A stretch of DNA of 47,811 nt from Sphingomonadales bacterium (GTDB lineage: Bacteria > Pseudomonadota > Alphaproteobacteria > Sphingomonadales > Sphingomonadaceae). Position numbers and translations under genes: made by a program. Positions 15,701-24,138 of the stretch are shown piece by piece. The stretch is from assembly GCA_025356275.1 (NCBI GenBank), contig JANXUK010000103.1:1-47811 (forward strand), in the 5' to 3' direction. The notes beneath the pieces are model-generated. The model searched no databases. It saw only the letters and a program-made list of their open reading frames with translations, and was not told the DNA's origin. Every line of letters starts with the position of its first letter. Positions within the stretch are counted from its first letter, which is position 1.

Positions 15701-16768
15701 TCAATTCAGGCGCAGGCGCTCGGCAAAGGGCACCGGGATCGCCTCGCCCCGGATCGCCTCAGCCAATTGCCAGAACGCCCTCGGCAACAGCGCAAAGCCC
15801 ACAAAATAACTGGGCAGCACGATCGCCCCCCAGTAAAACGTGTCAGCCCGCGAAAACAGCGCGATCATCGCCGCATAGCCCAGCCACAGCGCCACGCAAA
15901 ACAACCCGGCCCGCCCGGTCAGCGCCGCCCAGCCGAACAGCGGCAGCATCGCCGCCAGCATCGCAATCGGACGCGGCAGCGGCTGCAAGGTCGACGTGAA
16001 GATCACCGCCTTCAGAAACGCTGAGAACCCTTGCACCGCGTGCCAACCCGGCGAATCGATGTCACCGGGGCGGATCTCGGCGGCTACGTAATGCGCGTGA
16101 ATGCCCATATATACGCCGAATACCGCCAGCACCGCCACCCACGTCGCCGCCTGCCGCCACTGCCGCTCATACAGCGCGAACGCCAGCGCCAGCAGCACGA
16201 AAGGCGCGGTCAGCTCGCGGATCATCAGGCCCGCCGCCGCCGCCAGCACGATCCATCCCCATTTCTGCGGCCAGCCCACCACGCCGGCCAGCGCGATCGC
16301 AATGCACAGCCCGCCCCAATATTCGTGGAGCGCCATCAGCCCGGTGCTGGAGACCATGCCTGCGCCGCTGCCCACTCCCACCGCCGCCAGCACCCGCTCG
16401 GTCCAGTGCAATCGGTCCTCGGTGGCGACGACCCAGGCCATCGTGGCGATGAACGCCAGCACATAGGCGACCTTCTGCACCCCGCCCCAGCCGATCGCAG
16501 CCGCCATCTCGGCCAGCGTGGGCAGGCGCATCGTGAAGAACGGCTTCAGCGGATAGTGATGCGCGCGGTGCATCTCGGCGGCGGCGCGGTGGTACGGCTC
16601 ACCGGCGGCGACCTTGGCCGCGATGTCGTGATACAGATGGACGTCGGTATAGCCGCCCTTCTTCGCCACCTTGATCGGCGGCGGCTGGGTGGTCAGGCAC
16701 CAGACGCTGAGCGCCAGCAGCAGCAGGGCGAACAGGATCGCGGCGGGGCGGGGCAGGCGGGCAAGCAT
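15701..16768 (-). CDS. Polytopic membrane protein, GT-C/DUF2029-like
   Basis: A 355-residue protein with about eight to ten hydrophobic helices. After the first helix a soluble loop carries YTDVHLYHDIAAKVAAGEPY and HHYPLKPFFTMRLPTL. This resembles the first periplasmic loop of GT-C fold glycosyltransferases, in which acidic residues bind a lipid-linked sugar. Assignment to that fold is inference; no specific product can be named. ATG 16768 is chosen because the first membrane helix follows directly; an ATG at 16792 is also possible. It is divergent from the decayed molybdenum-enzyme fragment. Confidence 0.7.
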   Translation of the reverse strand: MLARLPRPAAILFALLLLALSVWCLTTQPPPIKVAKKGGYTDVHLYHDIAAKVAAGEPYHRAAAEMHRAHHYPLKPFFTMRLPTLAEMAAAIGWGGVQKVAYVLAFIATMAWVVATEDRLHWTERVLAAVGVGSGAGMVSSTGLMALHEYWGGLCIAIALAGVVGWPQKWGWIVLAAAAGLMIRELTAPFVLLALAFALYERQWRQAATWVAVLAVFGVYMGIHAHYVAAEIRPGDIDSPGWHAVQGFSAFLKAVIFTSTLQPLPRPIAMLAAMLPLFGWAALTGRAGLFCVALWLGYAAMIALFSRADTFYWGAIVLPSYFVGFALLPRAFWQLAEAIRGEAIPVPFAERLRLN

Positions 16769-16922
16769 CGCCGCCCCTTTTGGCCAAAGCATCCCGCCAT
16801 GCAAGCGCCGATCGCGCATCGCCGGGGGCTTGGACGGGGCGAGGCGGGCGCCGCCACAAGCCGCGTGCCCGCGCACGGCCCGGCTTGCGACCTTCGGCAT
16901 CGAACAAGGGAGGGGCCAGCCT

Positions 16923-17290
16923 GTGCAGATGTCCGCCGCCGATCAGCCGACCGCTACCAGCATGGGTATCCCGATCGAGGATATCACCTCGGCGGAATGC
17001 ATGGAGAAACTGCTCGGCGTGCCAGAAGCGGCGGTTTTTCGCATCGAACAGGCCGCCGCGCGCAAAGCGGGGCGCTATCTCGGGCTGGGCATCGCCTCTG
17101 TCGAGCCCACCGGATCGGCGGGCAGCATCAGAACGATGACCGGCGAGCAGGCGCCGCTGCTCAACGCCAGTGTGGATGCCATCACCATCGAAAGCGGCAA
17201 GGTGAATGTCGCCGGCGCCCCCGAGATGGGCCGCTCGCTGGCGCCATCGCCGACATCGCCTATGGCGAGCCGACCCGCCTGCCGCCCTGT
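16923..17290 (+). pseudogene. Remnant of a CoxL/xanthine-dehydrogenase-type molybdenum subunit
   Basis: Two separate pieces of the large subunit of molybdenum hydroxylases can be read. The first is RIEQAAARKAGRYLGLGIAS followed by VEPTG, which in intact proteins lies in the middle of the chain. The second is GKVNVAGAPEMGRSLA, continuing in another frame as IADIAYGEPTRLPP, a segment normally about 100 residues further on. So there is an internal deletion plus a one-base frameshift near 17251. A good ribosome site (gggagggg) still precedes GTG 16923. The adjoining small and medium subunit genes are absent. Clearly non-functional; the exact parent family is uncertain. Confidence 0.65.
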
Positions 17291-17413
17291 CCGCTGGCAA
17301 GCAGCGATGCCCTGCGCCCCGGCGATAATGCGCGACAAAAAGCGTTCGCGGATCGGTGCCGGCGGCTCTATTCAGACCGCTTGCCAAAGCAGGGCCAAAA
17401 CAGGAGCGCCATT

Positions 17414-18535
17414 TTGCCTGAAGCCGATTATGCGATCGATACGCTGGTGGTCGGGGCCGGGGCGGTGGGGCTGGCCTGCGCCCGCGCGTTGGCGGTGGCC
17501 GGACGCGAGGTGCTGGTGCTGGAGGCGGGGCCGCGCATCGGCGACGGCATATCGGCACGCAATTCGGAGGTGCTGCATGCGGGCATCTATTATGCCAGCG
17601 GGTCGTTGAAGGCGCGGCTGTGCGTCGCGGGCAACCGCCTGATCCGCGACTATTGCGCCGAGCGCGCCGTGGCGCTCGATCCCTGCGGCAAGCTGGTGGT
17701 GGCCACCGAGACTGGCGAAATTCCTCGGCTGGAAGCGATTGCGGCACAGGGCACGGCCAATGCCGTGCCCGATATGGTGATGCTGACCGGGGCCGAGGCG
17801 CGGTCAAGGGAACCCGCCCTGCGCGCCGCCGCTGCGCTGGCCTGCGGCACCAGCGCGGTGTTTGACAGCCACGGCTACCTCGCCGCGATGGAGGGCGATA
17901 TCACCGATGCCGGGGGCAGCATCGCGCTGAACGCGCCCTATGTGCGCGCGCGGGCGGTGCCCGATGGCTTCCATGTCACGGTCGGCGGTGCCGATCCCGC
18001 GACCATATCCTGCGGCCATCTGGTGCTGGCAGCAGGGTTGGGGGCGCAGACGGCCGCGCTGGCGCTGGAGGGTTTTCCGCCCGATCTGGTGCCAGAGCGG
18101 CATCTGGCCAAGGGCAATTACTTCACGCTGACCGGGCCTGCGCCGTTCCGCCGGCTGATCTATCCGCTGCCGGTCCACGGCTCGCTGGGCGCACATTATC
18201 GCCGAGACATCGGCGGGGTCGCGCATTTCGGGCCAGATATCGAGTGGGTCAGCGCCGAGGATTACACCGTCGACCCCGCCCGGCGCGCCGCTTTCGCGGC
18301 GCAGATCCGCGCCTATTGGCCCGGCGTCGACGAGGCTGCGCTGGTGCCCGATTACGCCGGCATCCGCCCCAAGATCCACGGGCCAGGTCAGACGCAGGGC
18401 GATTTCGCGATCCTGTTCGACGACACGCACCGCCTGCCCGGTCTGGCCGCATTGTTCGGGATCGAAAGCCCCGGGCTCACATCGTCAATGGCGATCGGCT
18501 GCTATGTGGCGGAGCGTTTGTTGCGAAACGGCTGA
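17414..18535 (+). CDS. FAD-dependent oxidoreductase, L-2-hydroxyglutarate oxidase-like
   Basis: A 373-residue DAO-fold flavoprotein. The FAD-binding glycine motif is VVGAGAVGLACARALA near residue 10, followed by ISARNSEVLHAGIYYASGSL, which is typical of the LhgO/L2HGDH group. The C-terminal part has IRPKIHGPGQ and GIESPGLTSSMAIG. LhgO oxidises L-2-hydroxyglutarate to 2-oxoglutarate and passes electrons to quinone. The substrate here is inferred from family resemblance. TTG 17414 is taken as start because GGAG stands seven bases upstream and no ATG fits. It follows the decayed molybdenum-enzyme fragment and ends 34 bp before repeat copy 2. Confidence 0.85.
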   Translation: MPEADYAIDTLVVGAGAVGLACARALAVAGREVLVLEAGPRIGDGISARNSEVLHAGIYYASGSLKARLCVAGNRLIRDYCAERAVALDPCGKLVVATETGEIPRLEAIAAQGTANAVPDMVMLTGAEARSREPALRAAAALACGTSAVFDSHGYLAAMEGDITDAGGSIALNAPYVRARAVPDGFHVTVGGADPATISCGHLVLAAGLGAQTAALALEGFPPDLVPERHLAKGNYFTLTGPAPFRRLIYPLPVHGSLGAHYRRDIGGVAHFGPDIEWVSAEDYTVDPARRAAFAAQIRAYWPGVDEAALVPDYAGIRPKIHGPGQTQGDFAILFDDTHRLPGLAALFGIESPGLTSSMAIGCYVAERLLRNG

Positions 18536-18569
18536 TGATGCGCATTGTCTGACGCGCGATGCGGATGCG

Positions 18570-18740
18570 CTAGTGGATTGATTTTGACATTCGAGTCCCG
18601 CTTGCGGCAAAGGGTGCTTTCGAATGTCAAAATCATAAAATCCACTAGAAACTATATAATATCTGGTGGTTCTTATGTTTTTGCGACATTTGCCTCTGCC
18701 CTTGCCCAAAGTGATGCAAATGTCGGAACCGAACCACTAG
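18570..18740 (+). mobile_element. MITE-like composite palindromic element, copy 2
   Basis: This 171-bp copy is nearly identical to copy 1 (9645-9815), with CTAG at both ends and the same two stem-loops. The internal boundary of unit B reads CTGG instead of CTAG. It lies between two convergent genes, 34 bp after the FAD oxidoreductase stop and 66 bp before the katA stop. Confidence 0.88.
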
Positions 18741-18756
18741 GTCCGAGGGGTCGACG

Positions 18757-18784
18757 CCCCGCCCGCCGGGGGGCGGCTGGGCGG
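18757..18784. terminator. GC-rich hairpin between the FAD oxidoreductase and katA
   Basis: CCCCGCCC pairs with GGGCGGGG over a GC-rich loop, about 25 bp after the katA stop. There is no T-run on either strand, so terminator activity is uncertain. Confidence 0.35.
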
Positions 18785-18806
18785 GGCGGACCCTTCTGCT
18801 GGCCGG

Positions 18807-20321
18807 TCAGTCGGCCAGTTCGGGCTCGGGCGCCAGCGATGCCGCCGGCGTAACCTGCATTCCCAGTGCCGCTGCCACGCCAGCGCCATAGGCCGGGTCG
18901 CAACGGGTGCAATTGTCTATATGCCGCTGCTTGATGAAGGCGGGGGCATCGCCCATCGCGCGCGCGGTATTCTCGAACAGCAGCTTTTGCTTTGCGGCGT
19001 CCATCAGATGGAACAGCGCGCGCGGCTGGGTAAAGTAATCGTCATCATCCTCGCGGAAGTTCCAGAAATCGGCGGCGCCGGTCAGCTTGAGCGGCGGCTC
19101 CCGAAACTCCGGTTGATCGATCCACTGACCGAAGGAATTGGGCTGGTAATGCGGCAAACCGCCGTAATTGCCATCCATCCGCCCGGCACCGTCGCGGTGG
19201 TTGCTCATCACCGGACAACGCGGCGCATTCACCGGGATCTGGTGATGGTTGACCCCCAGACGATAGCGCTGCGCATCCGAATAGGCGAACAACCGCGCCT
19301 GCAACATCTTGTCGGGCGATACCGAGATTCCGGGCACCAGATTGTTCGGTGCAAATGCAGCCTGTTCGACATCCTGAAAGAAGTTCGCTGGATTGCGATT
19401 GAGCTCGAACTCACCAACCTCGATCAGCGGATAATCGGCCTTGTACCAAACCTTGGTGAGGTCGAACGGGTGGAAGCGGTAGGTCTCGGCCTCGGCCTCG
19501 GGCATCACCTGGATGAACATTTTCCACTTGGGGAAATTACCCGCTTCGATCGCATCATACAGGTCCTTTTGATGGCTCTCACGGTCTTTGCCGACCACAT
19601 CCGCCGCCTCGGCATCGCTGAGGTTTTCGATGCCCTGCATCGAAGTAAAATGGAATTTCACCCAAAAACGCTCACCGGCATCATTGTAGAAGCTGTAGGT
19701 GTGGCTGCCAAAGCCGTGCATGTGGCGATAGGACGTCGGGATGCCGCGATCGGACATCACGATCGTCACCTGATGCAAAGCCTCGGGCAGCAGCGTCCAG
19801 AAATCCCAATTGTTGGTGGCGCTGCGCATATTGGTGCGCGGATCGCGCTTCACCGCCTTGTTGAGATCGGCGAATTTGCGCGGGTCGCGCAGGAAGAACA
19901 CCGGGGTGTTATTGCCCACCATGTCCCAATTGCCCTGCTCGGTATAGAATTTCAGCGCAAAGCCGCGAATATCGCGCTCGGCGTCGGCGGCGCCGCGCTC
20001 TCCGGCGACGGTGGTGAAGCGCGCGAACATCTCGGTCTGCTTGCCGATGGTCGAAAGGAACGCTGCGCTGGTATAGCGGCTGACATCGCCGGTGACGGTA
20101 AAGGTGCCGAACGCGCCCGAGCCCTTGGCGTGCATCCGTCGTTCCGGAATAACCTCGCGGTTGAGGTTGGCCAGCTTCTCGATCAGCCACACATCCTGCA
20201 TCAGCAGCGGCCCGCGCGGGCCGGCGGTCAGGCTGTTCTGATTGTCCACCACCGGCGCGCCAAATGCGGTGGTCAAGTGCGAAACCGGGCACTTGCCGTG
20301 CGGTGCGATGTCTTCAGGCAT
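18807..20321 (-). CDS. katA: Catalase (heme, small-subunit type)
   Basis: The 504-residue enzyme breaks down hydrogen peroxide in the cytoplasm. The distal catalytic His is in [14 protein letters not shown], the conserved Asn in [14 protein letters not shown], and the proximal heme-ligand Tyr in [14 protein letters not shown]. Length and the absence of a C-terminal flavodoxin-like domain place it with small-subunit monofunctional catalases. It is divergent from trhO across a 176-bp gap rich in inverted repeats, where peroxide-responsive control would be expected. The symbol is the conventional one for this type, not proven orthology. Confidence 0.93.
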   Translation of the reverse strand: MPEDIAPHGKCPVSHLTTAFGAPVVDNQNSLTAGPRGPLLMQDVWLIEKLANLNREVIPERRMHAKGSGAFGTFTVTGDVSRYTSAAFLSTIGKQTEMFARFTTVAGERGAADAERDIRGFALKFYTEQGNWDMVGNNTPVFFLRDPRKFADLNKAVKRDPRTNMRSATNNWDFWTLLPEALHQVTIVMSDRGIPTSYRHMHGFGSHTYSFYNDAGERFWVKFHFTSMQGIENLSDAEAADVVGKDRESHQKDLYDAIEAGNFPKWKMFIQVMPEAEAETYRFHPFDLTKVWYKADYPLIEVGEFELNRNPANFFQDVEQAAFAPNNLVPGISVSPDKMLQARLFAYSDAQRYRLGVNHHQIPVNAPRCPVMSNHRDGAGRMDGNYGGLPHYQPNSFGQWIDQPEFREPPLKLTGAADFWNFREDDDDYFTQPRALFHLMDAAKQKLLFENTARAMGDAPAFIKQRHIDNCTRCDPAYGAGVAAALGMQVTPAASLAPEPELAD

Positions 20322-20346
20322 GCTCGATGTTCCAATGCATTGAACG

Positions 20347-20366
20347 CCAGAGCGTCATTGCTCTGG
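20347..20366. promoter_or_regulatory. 7-bp inverted repeat in the katA leader
   Basis: CCAGAGC pairs perfectly with GCTCTGG over a 6-base loop, 25 bp upstream of the katA start codon on the minus strand. It could be a 5-prime-UTR hairpin or an operator. Confidence 0.4.
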
Positions 20367-20404
20367 TGAAATGCCTGTGGGCCCGGTTGGTTCCACTGTA
20401 AAAC

Positions 20405-20440
20405 CGATTAAAATCGTTGATGTGATCGTAAAAAACGATT
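20405..20440. promoter_or_regulatory. Clustered CGATT/AATCG half-sites in the katA-trhO gap
   Basis: CGATT (20405-20409) and AATCG (20412-20416) form one inverted repeat. AATCGTT (20412-20418) and AACGATT (20434-20440) form a second, wider one. Three half-sites between divergent genes suggest a regulator-binding region. It does not clearly match the known OxyR consensus. Confidence 0.4.
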
Positions 20441-20497
20441 GAGTGATTTCGCCGCGGCAGTTTTGCGTTTGAATTTGCGCGGGCCAGCCGCCAAGAC

Positions 20498-21448
20498 ATG
20501 CGAATGCCAGAGGCTGCCATCCGCATCGCCGCGCTATATCAGTTCGCAGCTATCGCCGATCCGGCGGTGCTGCGTGAACCGTTGTTACGGGCATGCCGCG
20601 CCGCCGGGGTGCGGGGTACGCTGCTGCTGGCCGCGGAGGGGATCAACGGCACCATCGCTGGCAGCCCGGCGGGGATCGACGCCGTGCTTGGGGCGATCCG
20701 AGCGCTGCCCGGTTGCGCGGGGGTGGAGGTCAAGTTTGCCGCCGCCGCCATCCAGCCGTTCCACCGGATGAAGGTGCGGGTCAAGCCCGAGATCGTCACC
20801 ATGGGGATGCCCGATCTCGATCCGCTGGCCGCAACCGGCACCTATATCGGGGCGGCGGGCTGGAACGCGCTGATCGCCGAGCCGGGCACCATCCTGATCG
20901 ACACGCGCAATGATTACGAGGTCGCGGTGGGAAGTTTTGCGGGCGCCATCAACCCCGCCACCGCCAGCTTTCGCGATTTCCCTACATGGTTCCGGGCTGA
21001 GCGCGCCCGTCTGCTGGGTGAGCGGGCGCAGCCCAGGGTTGCGATGTTCTGCACCGGCGGCATCCGCTGCGAAAAGGCCACCGCTTTCCTCAAATCGGAG
21101 GGGGTGGCGGATGTGTTCCACCTGCAAGGCGGCATCCTCAAATACCTCGAAACCATGCCCGCCGAGGATAGCCGCTGGCACGGCGAATGTTTCGTATTCG
21201 ACGCGCGCGTTACGGTCGGCCATGGGTTGGTGCCGGGCAGCCACAGCCTGTGCCACGCCTGCCGCCGCCCGGTCAGCGCCGAGGGACGCGCCTCGCCGCT
21301 CTATGAGGACGGAGTGAGCTGCGCCGCCTGCCACAGCGCCCGCAGCGAGGCCCAGCGCGCCCGCTATCGCGAACGCCACAGGCAGGAGGCGCTGGCCACG
21401 GCGCGCGGCGAAGCGCATGTCGGTGCGGTGATGGGCGAGGACAGCTGA
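20498..21448 (+). CDS. trhO: tRNA uridine(34) hydroxylase TrhO (rhodanese-related)
   Basis: TrhO performs the oxygen-dependent hydroxylation of uridine 34 in certain tRNAs, a step toward cmo5U-type wobble modifications. The 316-residue protein has the N-terminal acylphosphatase-like domain (GTLLLAAEGINGTIAGS near residue 45). A rhodanese domain follows with the active-site Cys in MFCTGGIRCEKA (near residue 185). At the C terminus are two Cys pairs (CHACRRPVS, CAACHS). Its TGA overlaps the roxA ATG by one base (TGATG), so the two are translationally coupled. Confidence 0.92.
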   Translation: MRMPEAAIRIAALYQFAAIADPAVLREPLLRACRAAGVRGTLLLAAEGINGTIAGSPAGIDAVLGAIRALPGCAGVEVKFAAAAIQPFHRMKVRVKPEIVTMGMPDLDPLAATGTYIGAAGWNALIAEPGTILIDTRNDYEVAVGSFAGAINPATASFRDFPTWFRAERARLLGERAQPRVAMFCTGGIRCEKATAFLKSEGVADVFHLQGGILKYLETMPAEDSRWHGECFVFDARVTVGHGLVPGSHSLCHACRRPVSAEGRASPLYEDGVSCAACHSARSEAQRARYRERHRQEALATARGEAHVGAVMGEDS

Positions 21449-22605
21449 TGCATCTGCGCGATTTCGACCATGCCGTATTCCTGCGCGACCACTGGCAGCA
21501 GCGTCCGCTGCTGATCCGCAACCCGTGGGCGGAGTGGCGCAACCCGTTCACCCCCGATGAGCTGGCCGGTCTGGCCTGCGAGGATGGCATCGAATCGCGC
21601 CTGGTCCACCAGCCCGCCCGCGCCGCGCGCCGGCTGGAGAATGGTCCGTTCGGCGAGCGGCGCTTCGCGAAACTGGGCAAGAAACCATGGACCTTGCTGG
21701 TTCAGGCGGTCGACCAGCATGTGCCCGAGGTCGCCGCGCTGATCGAAGCCTTCCGCTTCATCCCCAATTGGCGGATCGACGATGTGATGGTCAGCGTGGC
21801 GGGCGATGGCGGCGGGGTGGGGCCGCATTTCGATCAGTATGACGTGTTTCTGATCCAAGGGCTCGGCCGCCGCCGCTGGCAGGTCGGCGCACGCTGCGAC
21901 GCCGATACGCCGATGCTGGAGCATGACGAATTGCGGCTGCTGGCGGACTTCGTGCCGACCGAGGAATGGGTGCTGGAGCCGGGTGACATGCTCTATGTCC
22001 CGCCGCGTTTCGCGCATGATGGCGTCGCGCTGGGCGAAGATTGCATGACCTATTCGGTGGGCTTCCGCGCGCCGTCGCGGGGCGAATTGCTCGGCGCATG
22101 GGCCGATGCGGCGGCAGCGGGGCTGAGCGATGATGACCGGTATGAGGATCGGTTAGCGGCCAGCGCAATGCCCGCCAACCCCGGCGAAATAACGCCCGAG
22201 GCGCTGGCCGCGTTGCATGCGATGGTCAGCGCGGCGCTGGCCGACCGCAAGCAATTCGCGCGGTGGTTCGGCGGCTTTGCGACCACCCCCAAATATCCCG
22301 AGATCGACTGGGCAAGCGAAGAGCCGGTTGGCGCGCAGAATGTTGCGGACTGGCTGGCGCAAGGCGCAAAGTTCGAACGCAACCCCGCCAGCCGCTTTGC
22401 CTTCATCCGCGATGGGGACGGCATGATGCTGTTCGTCGATGGGCAGTGCCACCGCTGCGACAGCCCAACCACCGCCGCCTTTGCCGAACATTTATGCGCG
22501 CATGGCAGCTTTGAAGGCGGGCCGGACATGGCCAAATCGGCGGAGGTTCTGGCCCTGCTGGCCGAGCTGCTCACCGCCGGCAGCGTCGGCTTCGGCGAAA
22601 CCTGA
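21448..22605 (+). CDS. roxA: JmjC-type ribosomal oxygenase (RoxA/YcfD-like)
   Basis: The 385-residue cupin protein resembles E. coli YcfD/RoxA, a 2-oxoglutarate and iron oxygenase that hydroxylates an arginine of ribosomal protein L16. The iron triad is His127 and Asp129 in GPHFDQYDVFLIQG and His190 in PPRFAHDGVAL. The N terminus has LLIRNPW, and a winged-helix-like C-terminal part follows. It is coupled to trhO, so two oxygen-dependent modifiers of the translation apparatus form one unit. Its end is 7 bp from the convergent pseudouridine synthase gene. Confidence 0.87.
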   Translation: MHLRDFDHAVFLRDHWQQRPLLIRNPWAEWRNPFTPDELAGLACEDGIESRLVHQPARAARRLENGPFGERRFAKLGKKPWTLLVQAVDQHVPEVAALIEAFRFIPNWRIDDVMVSVAGDGGGVGPHFDQYDVFLIQGLGRRRWQVGARCDADTPMLEHDELRLLADFVPTEEWVLEPGDMLYVPPRFAHDGVALGEDCMTYSVGFRAPSRGELLGAWADAAAAGLSDDDRYEDRLAASAMPANPGEITPEALAALHAMVSAALADRKQFARWFGGFATTPKYPEIDWASEEPVGAQNVADWLAQGAKFERNPASRFAFIRDGDGMMLFVDGQCHRCDSPTTAAFAEHLCAHGSFEGGPDMAKSAEVLALLAELLTAGSVGFGET

Positions 22606-22612
22606 GCAAGTT

Positions 22613-23155
22613 TCACAACACCGCGTCAACCGCACGCCACTGCCCGCTCGCCAACCCGGCGAGGCTCCACGGTCCGACCTGCCAGCGCACCAGCCGCAGC
22701 GTCGGATGCCCCACCGCAGCGGTCATCCGCCGCACCTGCCGGTTGCGGCCCTCACGGATGGTCAGCTCGATCCAGCAATCGGCCACGCTCTTGCGAAAGC
22801 GCACCGGCGGATCGCGCGGCCATAGCGCGGGGGGATCGATGCGGCGCGCCTCGGCGGGGCGGGTGATGCCATCGCTCAGCGGCACGCCCTCGCACAGCAT
22901 CGCCAGCGCCGCCGCATCGGGCTCACCCTCGACCTGAACCAGATAGATCTTGGCCAGCTTGAAGCGCGGATCGGCGATGCGCGCCTGCAAGCGGCCATCA
23001 TCCGTCAGCAACAACAAGCCCTCGCTGTCCCGATCGAGCCGCCCGGCGGGATAGACGCCCGAAACCGCTATATGCGCCGCCAAAGTCGCCCCGTCGCCGC
23101 TGAATTGCGACAGCACACCCCACGGCTTGTTGAACAGGATCAGCCGGGGTTTCAC
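22613..23155 (-). CDS. rluE: 23S rRNA pseudouridine synthase, RluE-like
   Basis: The 180-residue enzyme of the RsuA/RluE branch isomerises a uridine in rRNA. It begins VKPRLILFNKPWGVLSQF, typical of RluE, and lacks the N-terminal S4 domain. The catalytic aspartate is Asp41 in YPAGRLDRDSEGLLLLT. The C-terminal motif is EGRNRQVRRMTAAVGHPTLR. The start is GTG 23155, overlapping the stop of the upstream quinone oxidoreductase (GTGA). A longer open frame upstream lies inside that gene and is not coding. The exact target uridine is inferred. Confidence 0.88.
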   Translation of the reverse strand: MKPRLILFNKPWGVLSQFSGDGATLAAHIAVSGVYPAGRLDRDSEGLLLLTDDGRLQARIADPRFKLAKIYLVQVEGEPDAAALAMLCEGVPLSDGITRPAEARRIDPPALWPRDPPVRFRKSVADCWIELTIREGRNRQVRRMTAAVGHPTLRLVRWQVGPWSLAGLASGQWRAVDAVL

Positions 23156-24138
23156 GGGATCAGAATCGTCGATCCCGTGGTCTGCCGCGCTGCCAGATCG
23201 GCGTGCGCGCGCGCCGCCTCGGTCAGCGGATAGGTCTGGCCGATGGTGACCCCCAGCACGCCCCGCCGCAGCAAATCGAATACCCGCGCCGCGCCCGCCT
23301 TTGCCTCGACCGGGTCGCGGTAGTAATCGAACAGCGTCGGCCGTGTGACGAAAACCGAACCCGCCGCGACCAGCGAAGCCAGTGCCACCCCCTCGACCGG
23401 GCCGCTGGCGCTGCCAAAGCTGACGATCAGGCCGCGCCGGCGCGTGGCGGCGAGCGAGGTCGGCCATGTCGCGGCGCCGACCCCGTCGAAGCTGACCGCC
23501 ACCCCGGCGCCGCCGGTCAGGTCGCGGACCGTGGCGGCGATGGCGCCGCTGCCGGCATCGAGTACGTGATCAGCGCCAGCCTGCCGCGCCGCTTGGGCCT
23601 TGGCCGCCGACCCGGCGGTGCCGATCACGACCGCGCCGATATGCTTCAGCCACTGCACCAGCAGCAGCCCGACCCCGCCGGCGGCAGCATGGACCAGCAC
23701 CGGCCAGCCGGGCTGAACCTTGGCGCAGCGCTCTACCAGAAATTCGGCGGTGCAGCCCTTGAGCAGGGTCGCCGCCGCCGTCTGGTCGCTGACCCCGTCG
23801 GGGATGGGCAGCACTTGCGCGGCGGGGACATCCCATGCGGTGGCATAGGCGCCCAGCGCAGGTCCCAGCGTGCCGACCCGCATGCCGGGGGCAAAGCCGG
23901 TAACGCCGTCGCCCACCGCCTCGATCACCCCGGCGCATTCCATGCCAATGCCGCCGTTCAGCGCGCCCGGATAAGCCCCGGTGCGGTAATAGATGTCGAT
24001 GAAGTTCAGCCCGACCGCTGTGTTGCGCATGCGGACCATACCCGGTGCTGGCACCGCAGGCAGCGTGCATTCGCGCCATTCGAGCACCTCTGGCCCGCCG
24101 TGGCGGTGGATTTCGATGCGGTGTGCCAAACTGCTCAT
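23152..24138 (-). CDS. Quinone oxidoreductase (zeta-crystallin-like MDR)
   Basis: The 328-residue medium-chain dehydrogenase/reductase of the QorA type transfers electrons from NADPH to quinones. No zinc-binding residues are seen, as in this branch. The GroES-like N-terminal half has LNFIDIYYRTGAYPG; the nucleotide-binding motif AAAGGVGLLLVQW is near residue 150. ATG 24138 (MSSLAHRIEIHRHGG) is chosen because it overlaps the stop of the upstream MFS gene (ATGA). The stop overlaps the pseudouridine synthase start, so all three genes form one operon. Confidence 0.92.
   Translation of the reverse strand: MSSLAHRIEIHRHGGPEVLEWRECTLPAVPAPGMVRMRNTAVGLNFIDIYYRTGAYPGALNGGIGMECAGVIEAVGDGVTGFAPGMRVGTLGPALGAYATAWDVPAAQVLPIPDGVSDQTAAATLLKGCTAEFLVERCAKVQPGWPVLVHAAAGGVGLLLVQWLKHIGAVVIGTAGSAAKAQAARQAGADHVLDAGSGAIAATVRDLTGGAGVAVSFDGVGAATWPTSLAATRRRGLIVSFGSASGPVEGVALASLVAAGSVFVTRPTLFDYYRDPVEAKAGAARVFDLLRRGVLGVTIGQTYPLTEAARAHADLAARQTTGSTILIP

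Noticed and set aside
14061..15809. 582-codon frame antisense to ettA
   Set aside because: A shadow of a well-conserved ABC-F gene on the other strand.
16031..17410. Upstream extension of the FAD oxidoreductase frame (to 834 codons)
   Set aside because: The first part lies opposite the polytopic membrane protein gene and has shadow composition; a start with a ribosome site exists at 17414.
18921..20369. 482-codon frame antisense to katA
   Set aside because: Catalase motifs are unambiguous on the minus strand.
23156..23467. N-terminal extension of the pseudouridine synthase
   Set aside because: It lies inside the quinone oxidoreductase gene in another frame; the RluE start VKPRLILFNKPWG is at 23155.
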